Shown: in pieces, positions 40,782 through 48,769 of the stretch
How the letters are laid out: each line of letters opens with the position of its first letter
Position numbering within the stretch: the first letter of the stretch is position 1
NCBI GenBank assembly: GCA_018269075.1
Contig: JAFDVJ010000060.1
Span: forward strand, 35,079 to 99,078
From: Acidobacteriota bacterium
GTDB taxonomy: Bacteria; Acidobacteriota; Blastocatellia; Pyrinomonadales; Pyrinomonadaceae
Length of the DNA: 64,000 nucleotides
Direction of reading: 5' to 3'
The notes under the pieces: model-generated
Told to the model about the DNA's origin: nothing
Database searches by the model: none
Seen by the model: only the letters and a program-made list of their open reading frames with translations
Made by a program: the position numbers and the translations under genes

Positions 40782-40809
40782 GGAAACAATTCCGGATCGA
40801 TCCCGATAA
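40782..40809 (+). promoter_or_regulatory. Sigma-28-type promoter upstream of the Gly-rich protein / TPR / SctF operon
   Basis: GAAACAAT (40783-40790), an 11-bp spacer and CCCGATAA (40802-40809), 91 bp before the ATG at 40901. Confidence 0.75.
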
Positions 40810-40900
40810 TATACACAGAAAAGTTAAAAACACGCGTGGTCAAGCCAGTGGCATTCTAATTTAACAAACTAACAAAACGGAACAACGGAGGAAATTAGAA

Positions 40901-41359
40901 ATGTTTGGAATCGGAAGTTTAGTCGGAAACATCGCGGGCGGATTTTTGGACAAGGTCGGATTGGGCGGTCTGACCCCGTTCGTGAAAATGGGCTTGGACG
41001 CGTTTACCGGAAACTGGCTCGGAGTCGCCAAGGACGTCTTCGATATGGTTTCGGGATTCAAGGGCGGCGGGCTCGACGGGGCCTCGAAGATGCCGCCGCT
41101 CGGCGGTTTCGACAACCCGCAGAACGGTTTCTCCGGGGGCGACAACCCGCTTCAGGGCAACCGCCTGTCGGAAATGTTCAACGGGCTGAAAGATTTTCTG
41201 AGCGGTCTGAAATCGCTGACCGACAAGAACCCGCTCAACGATCTCGGCGGTCTCGGCAAGATCTTCAAGGCGCTGCAGACGCTGACGCAGGGAGCCGACA
41301 ACAATCAGCTCTTCAATAACCGGCTGTCGATCTCGCAGTTTACGAACATTCAGGTTTAG
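40901..41359 (+). CDS. Gly-rich small protein, candidate secreted component or translocator
   Basis: A 152-residue protein with no cysteine and no signal peptide. The N-terminal half is Gly-rich with amphipathic hydrophobic helices (FGIGSLVGNIAGGFLDKVGL, WLGVAKDVFDMVSGFKGGG), and the C-terminal half is Asn/Leu-rich. Composition recalls harpins or small translocators. GGAGG precedes the ATG. The next gene (TPR) starts 9 bp after its stop and is followed by the SctF candidate, all behind a late-type promoter. No family is recognised; membrane-active or structural secreted roles are possible. Confidence 0.55.
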   Translation: MFGIGSLVGNIAGGFLDKVGLGGLTPFVKMGLDAFTGNWLGVAKDVFDMVSGFKGGGLDGASKMPPLGGFDNPQNGFSGGDNPLQGNRLSEMFNGLKDFLSGLKSLTDKNPLNDLGGLGKIFKALQTLTQGADNNQLFNNRLSISQFTNIQV

Positions 41360-41368
41360 GTGACGAAG

Positions 41369-41842
41369 ATGATTGGCGCACGACCGACAATGCGGGCCCG
41401 GCTGAACATCTCGCCTCAGGAATTCATCGAAATGGGACGAATCGGGGCGATGTATTACCAGCAGGGAAATTTTGAGAAGGCACGGACGATTTTTGAAGGA
41501 TTGGTCGAGCTCGACCCGAACAGCGCGAACGCGCATTCGGCGCTCGGCGGCCTGCTGACGCTCCAGAAAATGGACGAACCGGCGATCCGGCACCTGAAAC
41601 GGGCGCTCGAACTCAATCCTTCGCAAATCGCGCCGTACGTGAATCTGGGCGAGATTTACATCCGGCAGCAGAAGATCGAGGACGCGATCGCCAATCTGAA
41701 AAAGGCGATCGAGTTCGACCCCGAGGAAAAGGACCCCGGCGCCAACCGGGCGCGGGCTATGGTGCTCGGGATCTACCAGATCATCAAGTCGGGCGGCGAA
41801 AGTTTCGAGGACGTCAAATTAGTGACCGAAAAGGTAAATTAA
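41369..41842 (+). CDS. TPR protein, candidate SctF chaperone
   Basis: The start is taken at ATG 41369, with AGGTG six bases before it; a GTG at 41360 would add three residues. The 157-residue protein contains at least three clear TPRs (IGAMYYQQGNFEKARTIFEG, ALGGLLTLQKMDEPAIRHLK, VNLGEIYIRQQKIEDAIANL). It lies between the Gly-rich protein and SctF genes in one operon. TPR proteins of this size serve as needle or translocator chaperones in other T3SS, so one of its neighbours is the expected client. Confidence 0.68.
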   Translation: MIGARPTMRARLNISPQEFIEMGRIGAMYYQQGNFEKARTIFEGLVELDPNSANAHSALGGLLTLQKMDEPAIRHLKRALELNPSQIAPYVNLGEIYIRQQKIEDAIANLKKAIEFDPEEKDPGANRARAMVLGIYQIIKSGGESFEDVKLVTEKVN

Positions 41843-41871
41843 TAAAAATTCATAGAAGGAGAAATAGAAAA

Positions 41872-42087
41872 ATGGCAGTTCAAGGTACAGGACAAATTCC
41901 GGCGGATCAACAGGCGATTTTCGACGAACAGCGTCGTTTGAATCAGGAAAATCTGGCGAGCAGTATGCAGATGATGCGGATCCAGCAGGAGCAGGCCAAA
42001 CAACAGGAAGCGATCAGTATGCTCAGCAATACGATCAAGAACGCGCACGACGCGAAGATGAATATTATCAACAACGCCAAGGGTTAA
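41872..42087 (+). CDS. sctF: SctF candidate, needle subunit
   Basis: A 71-residue helical protein with a strong ribosome binding site (AAGGAG). The C-terminus SNTIKNAHDAKMNIINNAKG aligns with the conserved C-terminus of needle proteins, for example SNTVKVFKDIDAAIIQNFR in Salmonella PrgI (shared SNT-[VI]-K, D, II, N and the basic end). Needle subunits are about 80 residues and fold as a helical hairpin; this protein is slightly shorter, and the P-x-x-P turn is not obvious. Genetic context (late promoter, TPR gene, terminator after it) fits a highly expressed secreted subunit. Confidence 0.65.
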   Translation: MAVQGTGQIPADQQAIFDEQRRLNQENLASSMQMMRIQQEQAKQQEAISMLSNTIKNAHDAKMNIINNAKG

Positions 42088-42140
42088 TAGTCAAAGGGGG
42101 ATGTTGACCTGAGGCGGCGGCGCGTGCCGCTGATAATGGA

Positions 42141-42183
42141 AACCGGAGGTGTTTGGATTTATTCCCGATTCCTCCGGTTTTTG
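42141..42183 (+). terminator. Hairpin terminator after the SctF gene
   Basis: The 9-bp stem AACCGGAGG / CCTCCGGTT (42141-42149, 42171-42179) is followed by TTTTGACTTTT, 54 bp after the SctF stop. Confidence 0.7.
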
Positions 42184-42199
42184 ACTTTTGGGAGCGTTT

Positions 42200-42994
42200 A
42201 TGAAAATCGGTTTGAGCGGTCTGGTTCTGACGATGCTGATCGGCGCGGTTTCCGCGGCCGGACAGATTATGTCGAATCCGGGCCAGTGGTACATCAACAA
42301 CCAGATTTACTCGACGCGGGTCTTCAACGGCGTCGTCGCCAACTCGATGCTCCGGAAAAAGGGCGGAAAGACGAACGAACCGGCGCCGAAAAACGATCGC
42401 ACCGCCCTCGATTACGGCGTTTTCAAACGCGGCCCGAACAATCTGCTGCCGAAGCGGCTGGCCGCGAAATCGGGTTCCGGCGAAACCGAACGGGTTTTCG
42501 ACGCTTTTATCGATCTTTACCGGCAGACGGCCGGGAAAGACGGCTTTCCGGCCGACGATCTCGCCTACGCCTTCGAATATTTCGTCGTCAACAACTATCA
42601 GATCTATCACGATCTGGTCGAGCTGCCGGCCGACAAGGACCCGCGCGCGCGCCGCGCCCGCGACGGTTTCGAGCGGATTCAAATTTTGAATGAAAAGAAG
42701 CTGCAGCAGGTCTCGATCGGTCAGGAGCGGGCCGTTTACGGGCAGTTTCGCCGGATGCTCGCCGCGAATCCGGAGCTCGCGAAGATGACCGACGCGCAGA
42801 AACAGGAAGGCGCTGAGCTGATGGCGATCCTTTTCGGCGTCAATTTCGCGGTTTATATGAAGGGCGTCAACGGCGGCCGCGACGAAGTGGCCGAGGAGGC
42901 CCGCCGGATGGCGAAGCAGGGGCTCGAAAAACTGCTCGGCGCGCCGATCGACAAGATCAGGATCACGAACGACGGGCTGGAAATTGAGCCCTGA
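42200..42994 (+). CDS. Exported protein of unknown function
   Basis: The ATG at 42200, with GGGAG five bases before it, gives 264 residues; a TTG start at 42188 is less likely. Residues 1-21 are a Sec signal peptide. The mature part has a disordered Lys/Gly/Pro segment, then a helical region (FPADDLAYAFEYFVVNNYQI, ERAVYGQFRRMLAANPEL, LMAILFGVNFAVYMKGVNG) loosely resembling DUF6683-type exported proteins. A link to the T3SS is not shown; it follows the SctF terminator and ends beside a heptamer hairpin. Confidence 0.75.
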   Translation: MKIGLSGLVLTMLIGAVSAAGQIMSNPGQWYINNQIYSTRVFNGVVANSMLRKKGGKTNEPAPKNDRTALDYGVFKRGPNNLLPKRLAAKSGSGETERVFDAFIDLYRQTAGKDGFPADDLAYAFEYFVVNNYQIYHDLVELPADKDPRARRARDGFERIQILNEKKLQQVSIGQERAVYGQFRRMLAANPELAKMTDAQKQEGAELMAILFGVNFAVYMKGVNGGRDEVAEEARRMAKQGLEKLLGAPIDKIRITNDGLEIEP

Positions 42995-43081
42995 GTCCTG
43001 AGTCTTGAGTCTTGAGTGTTGAGTCTTAAGTCCTGGGTTAGTTCGATTTGACTCAAGACTCAGGACTCAAGACTCAAGACT
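42990..43081. repeat. Heptamer hairpin (GAGTCTT / AAGACTC)
   Basis: Six degenerate GAGTCTT/GAGTCCT units (42990-43036) are followed by four to five complementary AAGACTC units (43049-43081) with a 12-nt loop. It begins at the stop codon of the upstream gene and ends 8 bp before the Shine-Dalgarno of the next. Confidence 0.9.
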
Positions 43082-43099
43082 AACAAAAGGAGTCGAACT

Positions 43100-43678
43100 A
43101 TGAGTTTAGGCATTTTTTCCTTCGATCTGGCGGCGCTGATCAACAGCCTTTCGGATTATTTCGACCGCCACGACACGCCGCTCGACGATCTGCCGCCGTC
43201 CGAAGCGGCGCGGGCGATCACCGAGCAGCTGCTCGAAAAGGTCGATTACGGCTCAACGCCGGCCGACGAGGCGGCGATGGCCGAAGCGCTCCGGACGGCC
43301 GTCACGACGGTTTTGATGCCGGCCGATCTGCTGACGCCGGAAACCAAACAGCCGGTCAAAATCGAAACGAGGGAACCGGTCAAACCGGACCCGAAACCGC
43401 CCGCGCCGCCGCCGCTCGACGACGAAACGCGCCGGGCGATCGATCAGTTGATCCGCGAGCTCCAGACGACCGTCATTCATAATTACCAGAGCACCGACAT
43501 CATCGACGAAACCGTCAATCTCAACACGGTCGCCAATTTCCCGCACCGCGAACGGCCGCGGGAAACCGAGGATCGAAACGAACAGCTCCGCGAACGGCGA
43601 AACCGCGAGGAAATCAAGCTCGAACGGCTTCGCGACGAGCTCCAGAAAGCCCGTCTGAAAAGCCATTCGCACGTTTAG
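43100..43678 (+). CDS. Unknown hydrophilic protein
   Basis: A 192-residue protein with AGGAG before its ATG. There is an N-terminal helical part (FSFDLAALINSLSDYFDRHD), a Pro-rich linker (PVKPDPKPPAPPPL) and a C-terminal charged helix (RNEQLRERRNREEIKLERLR). No signal peptide, no known family. It ends the gene group at the right side of the T3SS locus. A T3SS link is possible only by neighbourhood. Confidence 0.7.
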   Translation: MSLGIFSFDLAALINSLSDYFDRHDTPLDDLPPSEAARAITEQLLEKVDYGSTPADEAAMAEALRTAVTTVLMPADLLTPETKQPVKIETREPVKPDPKPPAPPPLDDETRRAIDQLIRELQTTVIHNYQSTDIIDETVNLNTVANFPHRERPRETEDRNEQLRERRNREEIKLERLRDELQKARLKSHSHV

Positions 43679-43840
43679 CGGGCCGGCTAAAAGCCGAAAA
43701 CGGCCCGGTAAGATTGACGGAAAGCGTCGCGATTATCTCGCGGCGCTTTCTTTTTATTCGAAAGTTCGGGCGGCGGTCGGTTTGCAGCCGCGATTTCCGA
43801 CAAAACCGGGTCAAAATATGCTATAAATATTTCCACCGCA

Positions 43841-46800
43841 ATGAGCATCAGACCCGCCAACCGAAATCCCGGCGTCCGGACAATTCCGGCGGCGGTTTTC
43901 GTGTTTTGCCTGTATTCGACGGTTTTTGCCGTGGAATACGGGTTCGACGTCTGGACGACCGCGAACGGGCTGCCGCAAAACACCGTCACCGGCGTCGTCC
44001 AGACGCCCGACGGCTATCTGTGGCTCAGCACTTTCGACGGGCTCGCCCGGTTCGACGGCGTGCGGTTCACGATCTTCGACAAGGGCAACACGAAGGGCAT
44101 TCTCAACAACCGGTTTTCCGGCATCTTCGTCGATCGTGACGGGACGCTCTGGGCGGTGACCGAAAACGGCGTGATCACGGTCTATCGCGACGGCGTTTTC
44201 ACGTCTTTTCTGGATCCCGAAATTCCGAACACCGCATTCAATTTGGTTTCCGATGCCGCCGGCGGTGCGCTGATCGAAACGAACGATGGTTTTTATTATC
44301 TGCGGGACGGCCGGCTGGTGCCCTCTCCCGACCGGAAGGAAAAAAACGTCAGCACGTTTTATTACGGAAAATCCGGCACGAAATGGACTTTCGAACAAAA
44401 CCGAATTACCGAGCGCCGGGACGGGAAGGACACGATCTTCCCGGTTGGAGCGATGTCCGTCTTCCCTAATACTTCGGTCAACACGTACGTTTACGAAGAT
44501 CGTCGGGGCGCTTTATGGATCAGGTTTCCGAACCGGCTCGGCCGGCTCGCGAACGGCGTCGCGACGATCTTCACGAAAAAGGAAATTCCGGCCTTGAACG
44601 ATTCGACGCCCGGCCAGATTTTCGACGGCCCCGACGGCAGCGTGTGGTTCATTTTCGCCGGCAATGGTCGCAACGGCAAAGCGGTTTCCCGGTTGGCGAG
44701 ATTTCAGAACGACCGGTTCGATTCGTATCGACTCGACGAAGCGGTCGCCGGATTTGAGGGAATCACCGACCGCGAAGGAAATTTCTGGGCCGCGACGCCG
44801 ACCGGATTAAAACGGCTGCGGCAGAAGCTGATCACGACGCTCTCGGTCGCCGACGGGCTCAACAGCAACGAGATTTACCCGCTGCTTCAAACCCACACGG
44901 GCGACGTTTTGATCGGGTCGGTCCGGAGCGTGAATCGCTATTCGAACGGGAAAATCACCGATCTCGGGCTGACATATATGGGCGGTTTTCCGATTTATAT
45001 GCGCGGTTTGTGGGAAGACGCGGCGAACCGCATTTGGCTCGGCTACCAGGGCGAGGGCGGATTCGGGCGGCTCGAAAACGGGTCGACCCTGCGCGGGATC
45101 GGTCGCCACGTTCTCCCGAACGGGGCGACCGATTTTGCCGCCGATCGCGAAGGCAATCTCTGGATCGCGACCGAAAACGGCCTCTACGAATACCGTGACG
45201 ACCGCGAAATCGCTCATTACACGGTGAAGGACGGTTTGCGGGACGAAAGGATCATCACGCTCCGCTTCGACCGGAACGATCATCTGTGGCTCGGCACCTT
45301 CAACGGGATTTCGGAATTGAGGGACGGCCGTTTCGACAATTTCGAAGGGGTTGAAAACACTCCGCAGGGCTTCGTCCGCGCGATCTATGAGGACGCCGCG
45401 GGCGTTTTGTGGTTCGGCACCTACGGCGACGGTCTGGTGCGGTACAAGGACGGACGCTTTTTCAACTACCGCGTCGAGGACGGACTTTTCAACAACGGCG
45501 TCTTTGCGATTCTCGAAGACGATCGCGGCAACTTCTGGATGTCGAGCAACCGCGGCATCCATCGCGTCAGCCGCCGCGAGCTCGACGATTTCGCCGACGG
45601 CCGGATTCCCAAGCTGAACGGCGTTTCCTACGATGAAAAAGACGGGATGCTCAACGCCGAATGCAACGGCGGGCGGATTCCGGCGGCCGTCAAAACCAAC
45701 GACGGCCGGCTCTGGTTCGCGACGATGGGCGGCGTCGCGATCGTCGATCCCGAAGCCGAAAGATCGAACCCGTTCCCGCCGCCGGTCGTGATCGAAAACA
45801 TCGCCGTCGACCGCCAGCCGCTGCCCGCGGAAAAGGTGCTCGCCGCCGCCCGCGATTCGCGGACCGTCATCGAGCTCGAACCCGGCCGGTCGAATCTGGA
45901 AATCGACTACACGGGACTCAGCCTGATCAAATCCGAACAGGTGAAATTCAAATACCGGCTCGAAGGGCTCGACGAAAACTGGGTCGAGGCCGGCACCGTC
46001 CGGACGGTCAATTATTCTTACCTGCCGGCCGGCAGTTATACGTTTCGGGTGATCGCCGCCAACGCCGACGGTGTGTGGAACGAAACTGGTGCCGCCGTCG
46101 GCATCGTCGTCCGCCCCTATATTTATCAAACGTGGTGGTTTCGCCTGCTGGCCGCGCTCGCCTCGGCGGTCGTCATCGGTTTGATATATTACAGCCGCGT
46201 TTCGCATCTGCGGACGATCGCCGACGCCAAAACCGATTTTTCGCGCCGGTTGATCGAATCGCAGGAAGCCGAACGAAAACGGATCGCGGCCGAGCTCCAC
46301 GACGGTCTGGGGCAGAGTCTGGTGGTCATCAAAAACCGGGCGGCGCTCGGCCTGAAAAAAGGCGACGACCCGGCGCGGGTCGCGCGCGAGCTCGATCAGA
46401 TTTCCGAATCGGCGACGCTCGCGCTCGACGAGGTCCGCGAAATCACCAACAATCTTCGCCCGCAGCTCCTCGACCGGCTGGGATTGACCAAAGCGCTGGC
46501 CGCAATGTGCAAAAAGATGTCGGGTGTCGTTGAGATCGAGTGCGAGGTCGATCCGCTCGACGGATTGTTCGACGAGAGCGAGGAAATCGGCCTTTTCCGG
46601 ATCGTCCAGGAATCGATCAACAACGTCATCAAGCATTCGGGCGCTTCGCGGGCCGCCGTCCGGGTCAAACGCGCCGGAAACAGCGTGTCGATCACCGTCG
46701 AGGATAACGGCCGGGGCTTCGAACCGGGCCGGATCAAAGCCGCGGGCGGCGGGCTCGGGCTCGTCGGACTGAAGGAACGCGCCCAGCTTCTCGGCGGCGA

Positions 46801-46873
46801 GTTCGCGATCGATTCGCGGATCGGCGAGGGCACGCGGATCGAGGTCGTCATCGGTTTGAGGAATATTAGTTAA
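43841..46873 (+). CDS. Propeller-type sensor histidine kinase (HisKA_3), second copy
   Basis: A 1010-residue protein with an N-terminal signal/anchor, about fourteen propeller-blade motifs (GLPQNTVTGVVQTPDGYLWL, LWAVTENGVITVYRDG, LWIATENGLYEY), a Y_Y_Y domain (LEGLDENWVEAGTVRTVNYS), a transmembrane helix near residues 765-785 and a kinase core with His820 in RKRIAAELHDGLGQ. The N box IVQESINNVIKHSGA and the glycine-rich GGLGLVGLKERAQL are intact. Same architecture as the kinase at 3991-6888 but only distantly similar. A response regulator gene follows 250 bp downstream. Confidence 0.94.
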   Translation: MSIRPANRNPGVRTIPAAVFVFCLYSTVFAVEYGFDVWTTANGLPQNTVTGVVQTPDGYLWLSTFDGLARFDGVRFTIFDKGNTKGILNNRFSGIFVDRDGTLWAVTENGVITVYRDGVFTSFLDPEIPNTAFNLVSDAAGGALIETNDGFYYLRDGRLVPSPDRKEKNVSTFYYGKSGTKWTFEQNRITERRDGKDTIFPVGAMSVFPNTSVNTYVYEDRRGALWIRFPNRLGRLANGVATIFTKKEIPALNDSTPGQIFDGPDGSVWFIFAGNGRNGKAVSRLARFQNDRFDSYRLDEAVAGFEGITDREGNFWAATPTGLKRLRQKLITTLSVADGLNSNEIYPLLQTHTGDVLIGSVRSVNRYSNGKITDLGLTYMGGFPIYMRGLWEDAANRIWLGYQGEGGFGRLENGSTLRGIGRHVLPNGATDFAADREGNLWIATENGLYEYRDDREIAHYTVKDGLRDERIITLRFDRNDHLWLGTFNGISELRDGRFDNFEGVENTPQGFVRAIYEDAAGVLWFGTYGDGLVRYKDGRFFNYRVEDGLFNNGVFAILEDDRGNFWMSSNRGIHRVSRRELDDFADGRIPKLNGVSYDEKDGMLNAECNGGRIPAAVKTNDGRLWFATMGGVAIVDPEAERSNPFPPPVVIENIAVDRQPLPAEKVLAAARDSRTVIELEPGRSNLEIDYTGLSLIKSEQVKFKYRLEGLDENWVEAGTVRTVNYSYLPAGSYTFRVIAANADGVWNETGAAVGIVVRPYIYQTWWFRLLAALASAVVIGLIYYSRVSHLRTIADAKTDFSRRLIESQEAERKRIAAELHDGLGQSLVVIKNRAALGLKKGDDPARVARELDQISESATLALDEVREITNNLRPQLLDRLGLTKALAAMCKKMSGVVEIECEVDPLDGLFDESEEIGLFRIVQESINNVIKHSGASRAAVRVKRAGNSVSITVEDNGRGFEPGRIKAAGGGLGLVGLKERAQLLGGEFAIDSRIGEGTRIEVVIGLRNIS

Positions 46874-46928
46874 TGACCAAACTTATTGACAAAAGCGGCG
46901 ATTTCGGTCGCGTTCGCTGTTTTGATCT

Positions 46929-46987
46929 TCCACTAAACACACTAAAAACACTAAATTTCTTTCGTGTTTTTTCGTGTGTTTAGCGGA
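46929..46987. repeat. Dispersed hairpin repeat, copy 3 (TTTAGTGTTTTT family)
   Basis: TCCACTAAACACACTAAAAA is paired with a degenerate complement ending in GTGTGTTTAGCGGA. It lies between the kinase and regulator genes. Confidence 0.7.
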
Positions 46988-47124
46988 TCGTTGAAAACTC
47001 CCGCGGGTTTTACGATCCACGAAAAAAAGTTTTGTCACACACGATAAAAATTAATAAAATGTCCGGAATCATCCGTCATCCGGATTTGCTTTGACGGCGC
47101 AATTGGCCGGAGCCAACAATCATT

Positions 47125-47781
47125 ATGAAAGATGAAATTACAATCATCATCGCCGACGATCATCCGATCGTCCGGAAGGGGCTGCGCGAGACGATCGAGG
47201 AAGAACGCGGGCTCGTCGTGCTCGCCGAGGTCGACAACGGGCGCGAAGCCGTCGAGGCGATCGAGCGGCTCGCGCCGCGGGTGGCGATTCTCGACGTCGA
47301 TATGCCGTCGGTCAACGGTTTCGAGGCGGCGCGCGCGATCCGGGCGAAAAAGCTCGCGACCGAAATCGTTTTTCTGACGATGCACCGCGACGAAGACCTC
47401 TTCAACGAAGCGATCGACCTCGGCGCGCGCGGCTTCGTGCTCAAGGACAGCGCGCTGACCGAGATCGTCGAATGCCTCAGGGCGGTCGCGTCGAAAAATC
47501 ATTTCACGAGTCATTCGCTGACCTCGTTTCTCATCAACCGGAGCCGGCGGGCGATCGGTCTGACCGAGCAGGAGCCTTCGATCAACGACCTGACGCCGAC
47601 CGAACGCCGCGTCCTGAGGCTGATCGCCGAAGACCGGACGAGCCGCGAGATCGGCGACGAACTCTTCATCAGTTCGCGCACGGTCGAAAAACACCGCGAA
47701 AACATCTGCCGGAAACTGAATCTGCAAGGCGCGCATTCGCTGCTCAAATTCGCGGTTCAGAATAAATCGAAGCTGCTTTAA
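47125..47781 (+). CDS. NarL/FixJ-type response regulator
   Basis: A 218-residue protein. The receiver domain has Asp11/Asp12, phosphoacceptor Asp57 in VAILDVDMP and the conserved Lys in FVLKDS. The LuxR-type HTH (residues about 150-212) reads LTPTERRVLRLIAEDRTSRE, then LFISSRTVEKHRENICRKL, fully standard. It is the likely partner of the kinase encoded upstream on the same strand. Confidence 0.95.
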   Translation: MKDEITIIIADDHPIVRKGLRETIEEERGLVVLAEVDNGREAVEAIERLAPRVAILDVDMPSVNGFEAARAIRAKKLATEIVFLTMHRDEDLFNEAIDLGARGFVLKDSALTEIVECLRAVASKNHFTSHSLTSFLINRSRRAIGLTEQEPSINDLTPTERRVLRLIAEDRTSREIGDELFISSRTVEKHRENICRKLNLQGAHSLLKFAVQNKSKLL

Positions 47782-48379
47782 AACGGAATACGTTCGCCGG
47801 AAGGCGGACCGCCGGCGCTCTATCAATAATTTTCGCGGCTGCGGGTGTGGGAATTATCGGTGCGAGTGGAGGAATTTTCGGCGCGAGTGGAGGAGTTGCG
47901 GTTCGCTCCGGATGGATAAATTAAGCAGCCACCAAAAATTCTGATGTTATTTGAGCATTGCAAGCCCGATTCCAAGACTCGGACAATTTCTTGATACCGG
48001 GAAACAGACGGCCCGGTGGTTAGTGCGGTGCAATAAATAGTAATTAAAACGCATCGACCGACCGATGCACCGGAGTCCGTTTTGCTTAAGGCGCGGCCGC
48101 AGACTTGAGCGCAACCGGGACGGTTGCGCTCCAGTCCGCTTTCGCGCTCCGATAAAGGTTACTGAACTTTCAGTCAAATTACACCGGCGCGGCGGTGAAT
48201 CGGCTTTCGCCGACGCTACTGACCTCCTACAGCTGTCGCCGCTTCTTTCGTTTACACAAATACTTTTACAATCCCTATCCTTCGAAATACGTAGTTCCAC
48301 GCAATCGAATTACGTGAAACTGCTAATGTTCATAAAATCCTCCGCGCTCTATCCTAAAACTCGTAACAGCCATTTTTTT
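47782..48379. other. Intergenic region with repeat-derived sequence
   Basis: No gene is supported in these 598 bp. A short inverted repeat GAGCGCAACCGGG...CGGTTGCGCTC lies at about 48107-48131, followed by CCAGTCCGC, a word shared with the MITE-like element at 59400-59536. Tandem GAATTTTCGGCGCGAGTGGAG-like units occur near 47848-47900. Confidence 0.55.
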
Positions 48380-48742
48380 ATGCAGCCGATGAAAGTCCTG
48401 ATTGTCGACGACAACCCCAAAATCCGCGAGGTCGTGCGCGATTATCTGCCGGCGGCGGTCGACGAGGTCTTCGAATGCGCCGACGGCCGGGCGGCCTTCG
48501 CGCTCTATCGCGAGCACCGGCCCGACTGGGTGCTGATGGACTGGGAAATGCCCGAGACCAACGGCATCGACGCGACGCGCGCGATCGTCGGCGAGTTTCC
48601 CGACGCGAACGTCTGCATGGTGACGGCCTTCGACGACGAAGAGATCCGCACCGAAGCGTTTGCGGCCGGCGCGAGCGGGTTCGTTCTGAAAGACAATCTG
48701 TTCGAGCTCGAAGCGGTCCTCGTCGACGGACCCGAACATTGA
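48380..48742 (+). CDS. Single-domain response regulator (receiver only)
   Basis: A 120-residue receiver domain with Asp10/Asp11, phosphoacceptor Asp54 in VLMDWEMPETNG and Lys in FVLKDN. The start at ATG 48380 or 48389 is chosen because the upstream frame is repeat-derived. There is no output domain, so it acts by protein contact or as a phosphate sink. Its stop is 27 bp before the next gene. Confidence 0.85.
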   Translation: MQPMKVLIVDDNPKIREVVRDYLPAAVDEVFECADGRAAFALYREHRPDWVLMDWEMPETNGIDATRAIVGEFPDANVCMVTAFDDEEIRTEAFAAGASGFVLKDNLFELEAVLVDGPEH

Positions 48743-48769
48743 AAGATCCGAGGAGAAAGCCAAAGTAAA

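Noticed and set aside
44807..46636. Minus-strand open frame opposite the second propeller kinase
   Set aside because: The plus-strand kinase domains are complete; the antisense frame is a GC-bias shadow.
47021..47047. Possible eighth sigma-28-type promoter before the response regulator at 47125
   Set aside because: CACGATAA is present with an 11-bp spacer, but the upstream box is GAAAAAAA without the conserved C, and the gene is not a T3SS substrate.
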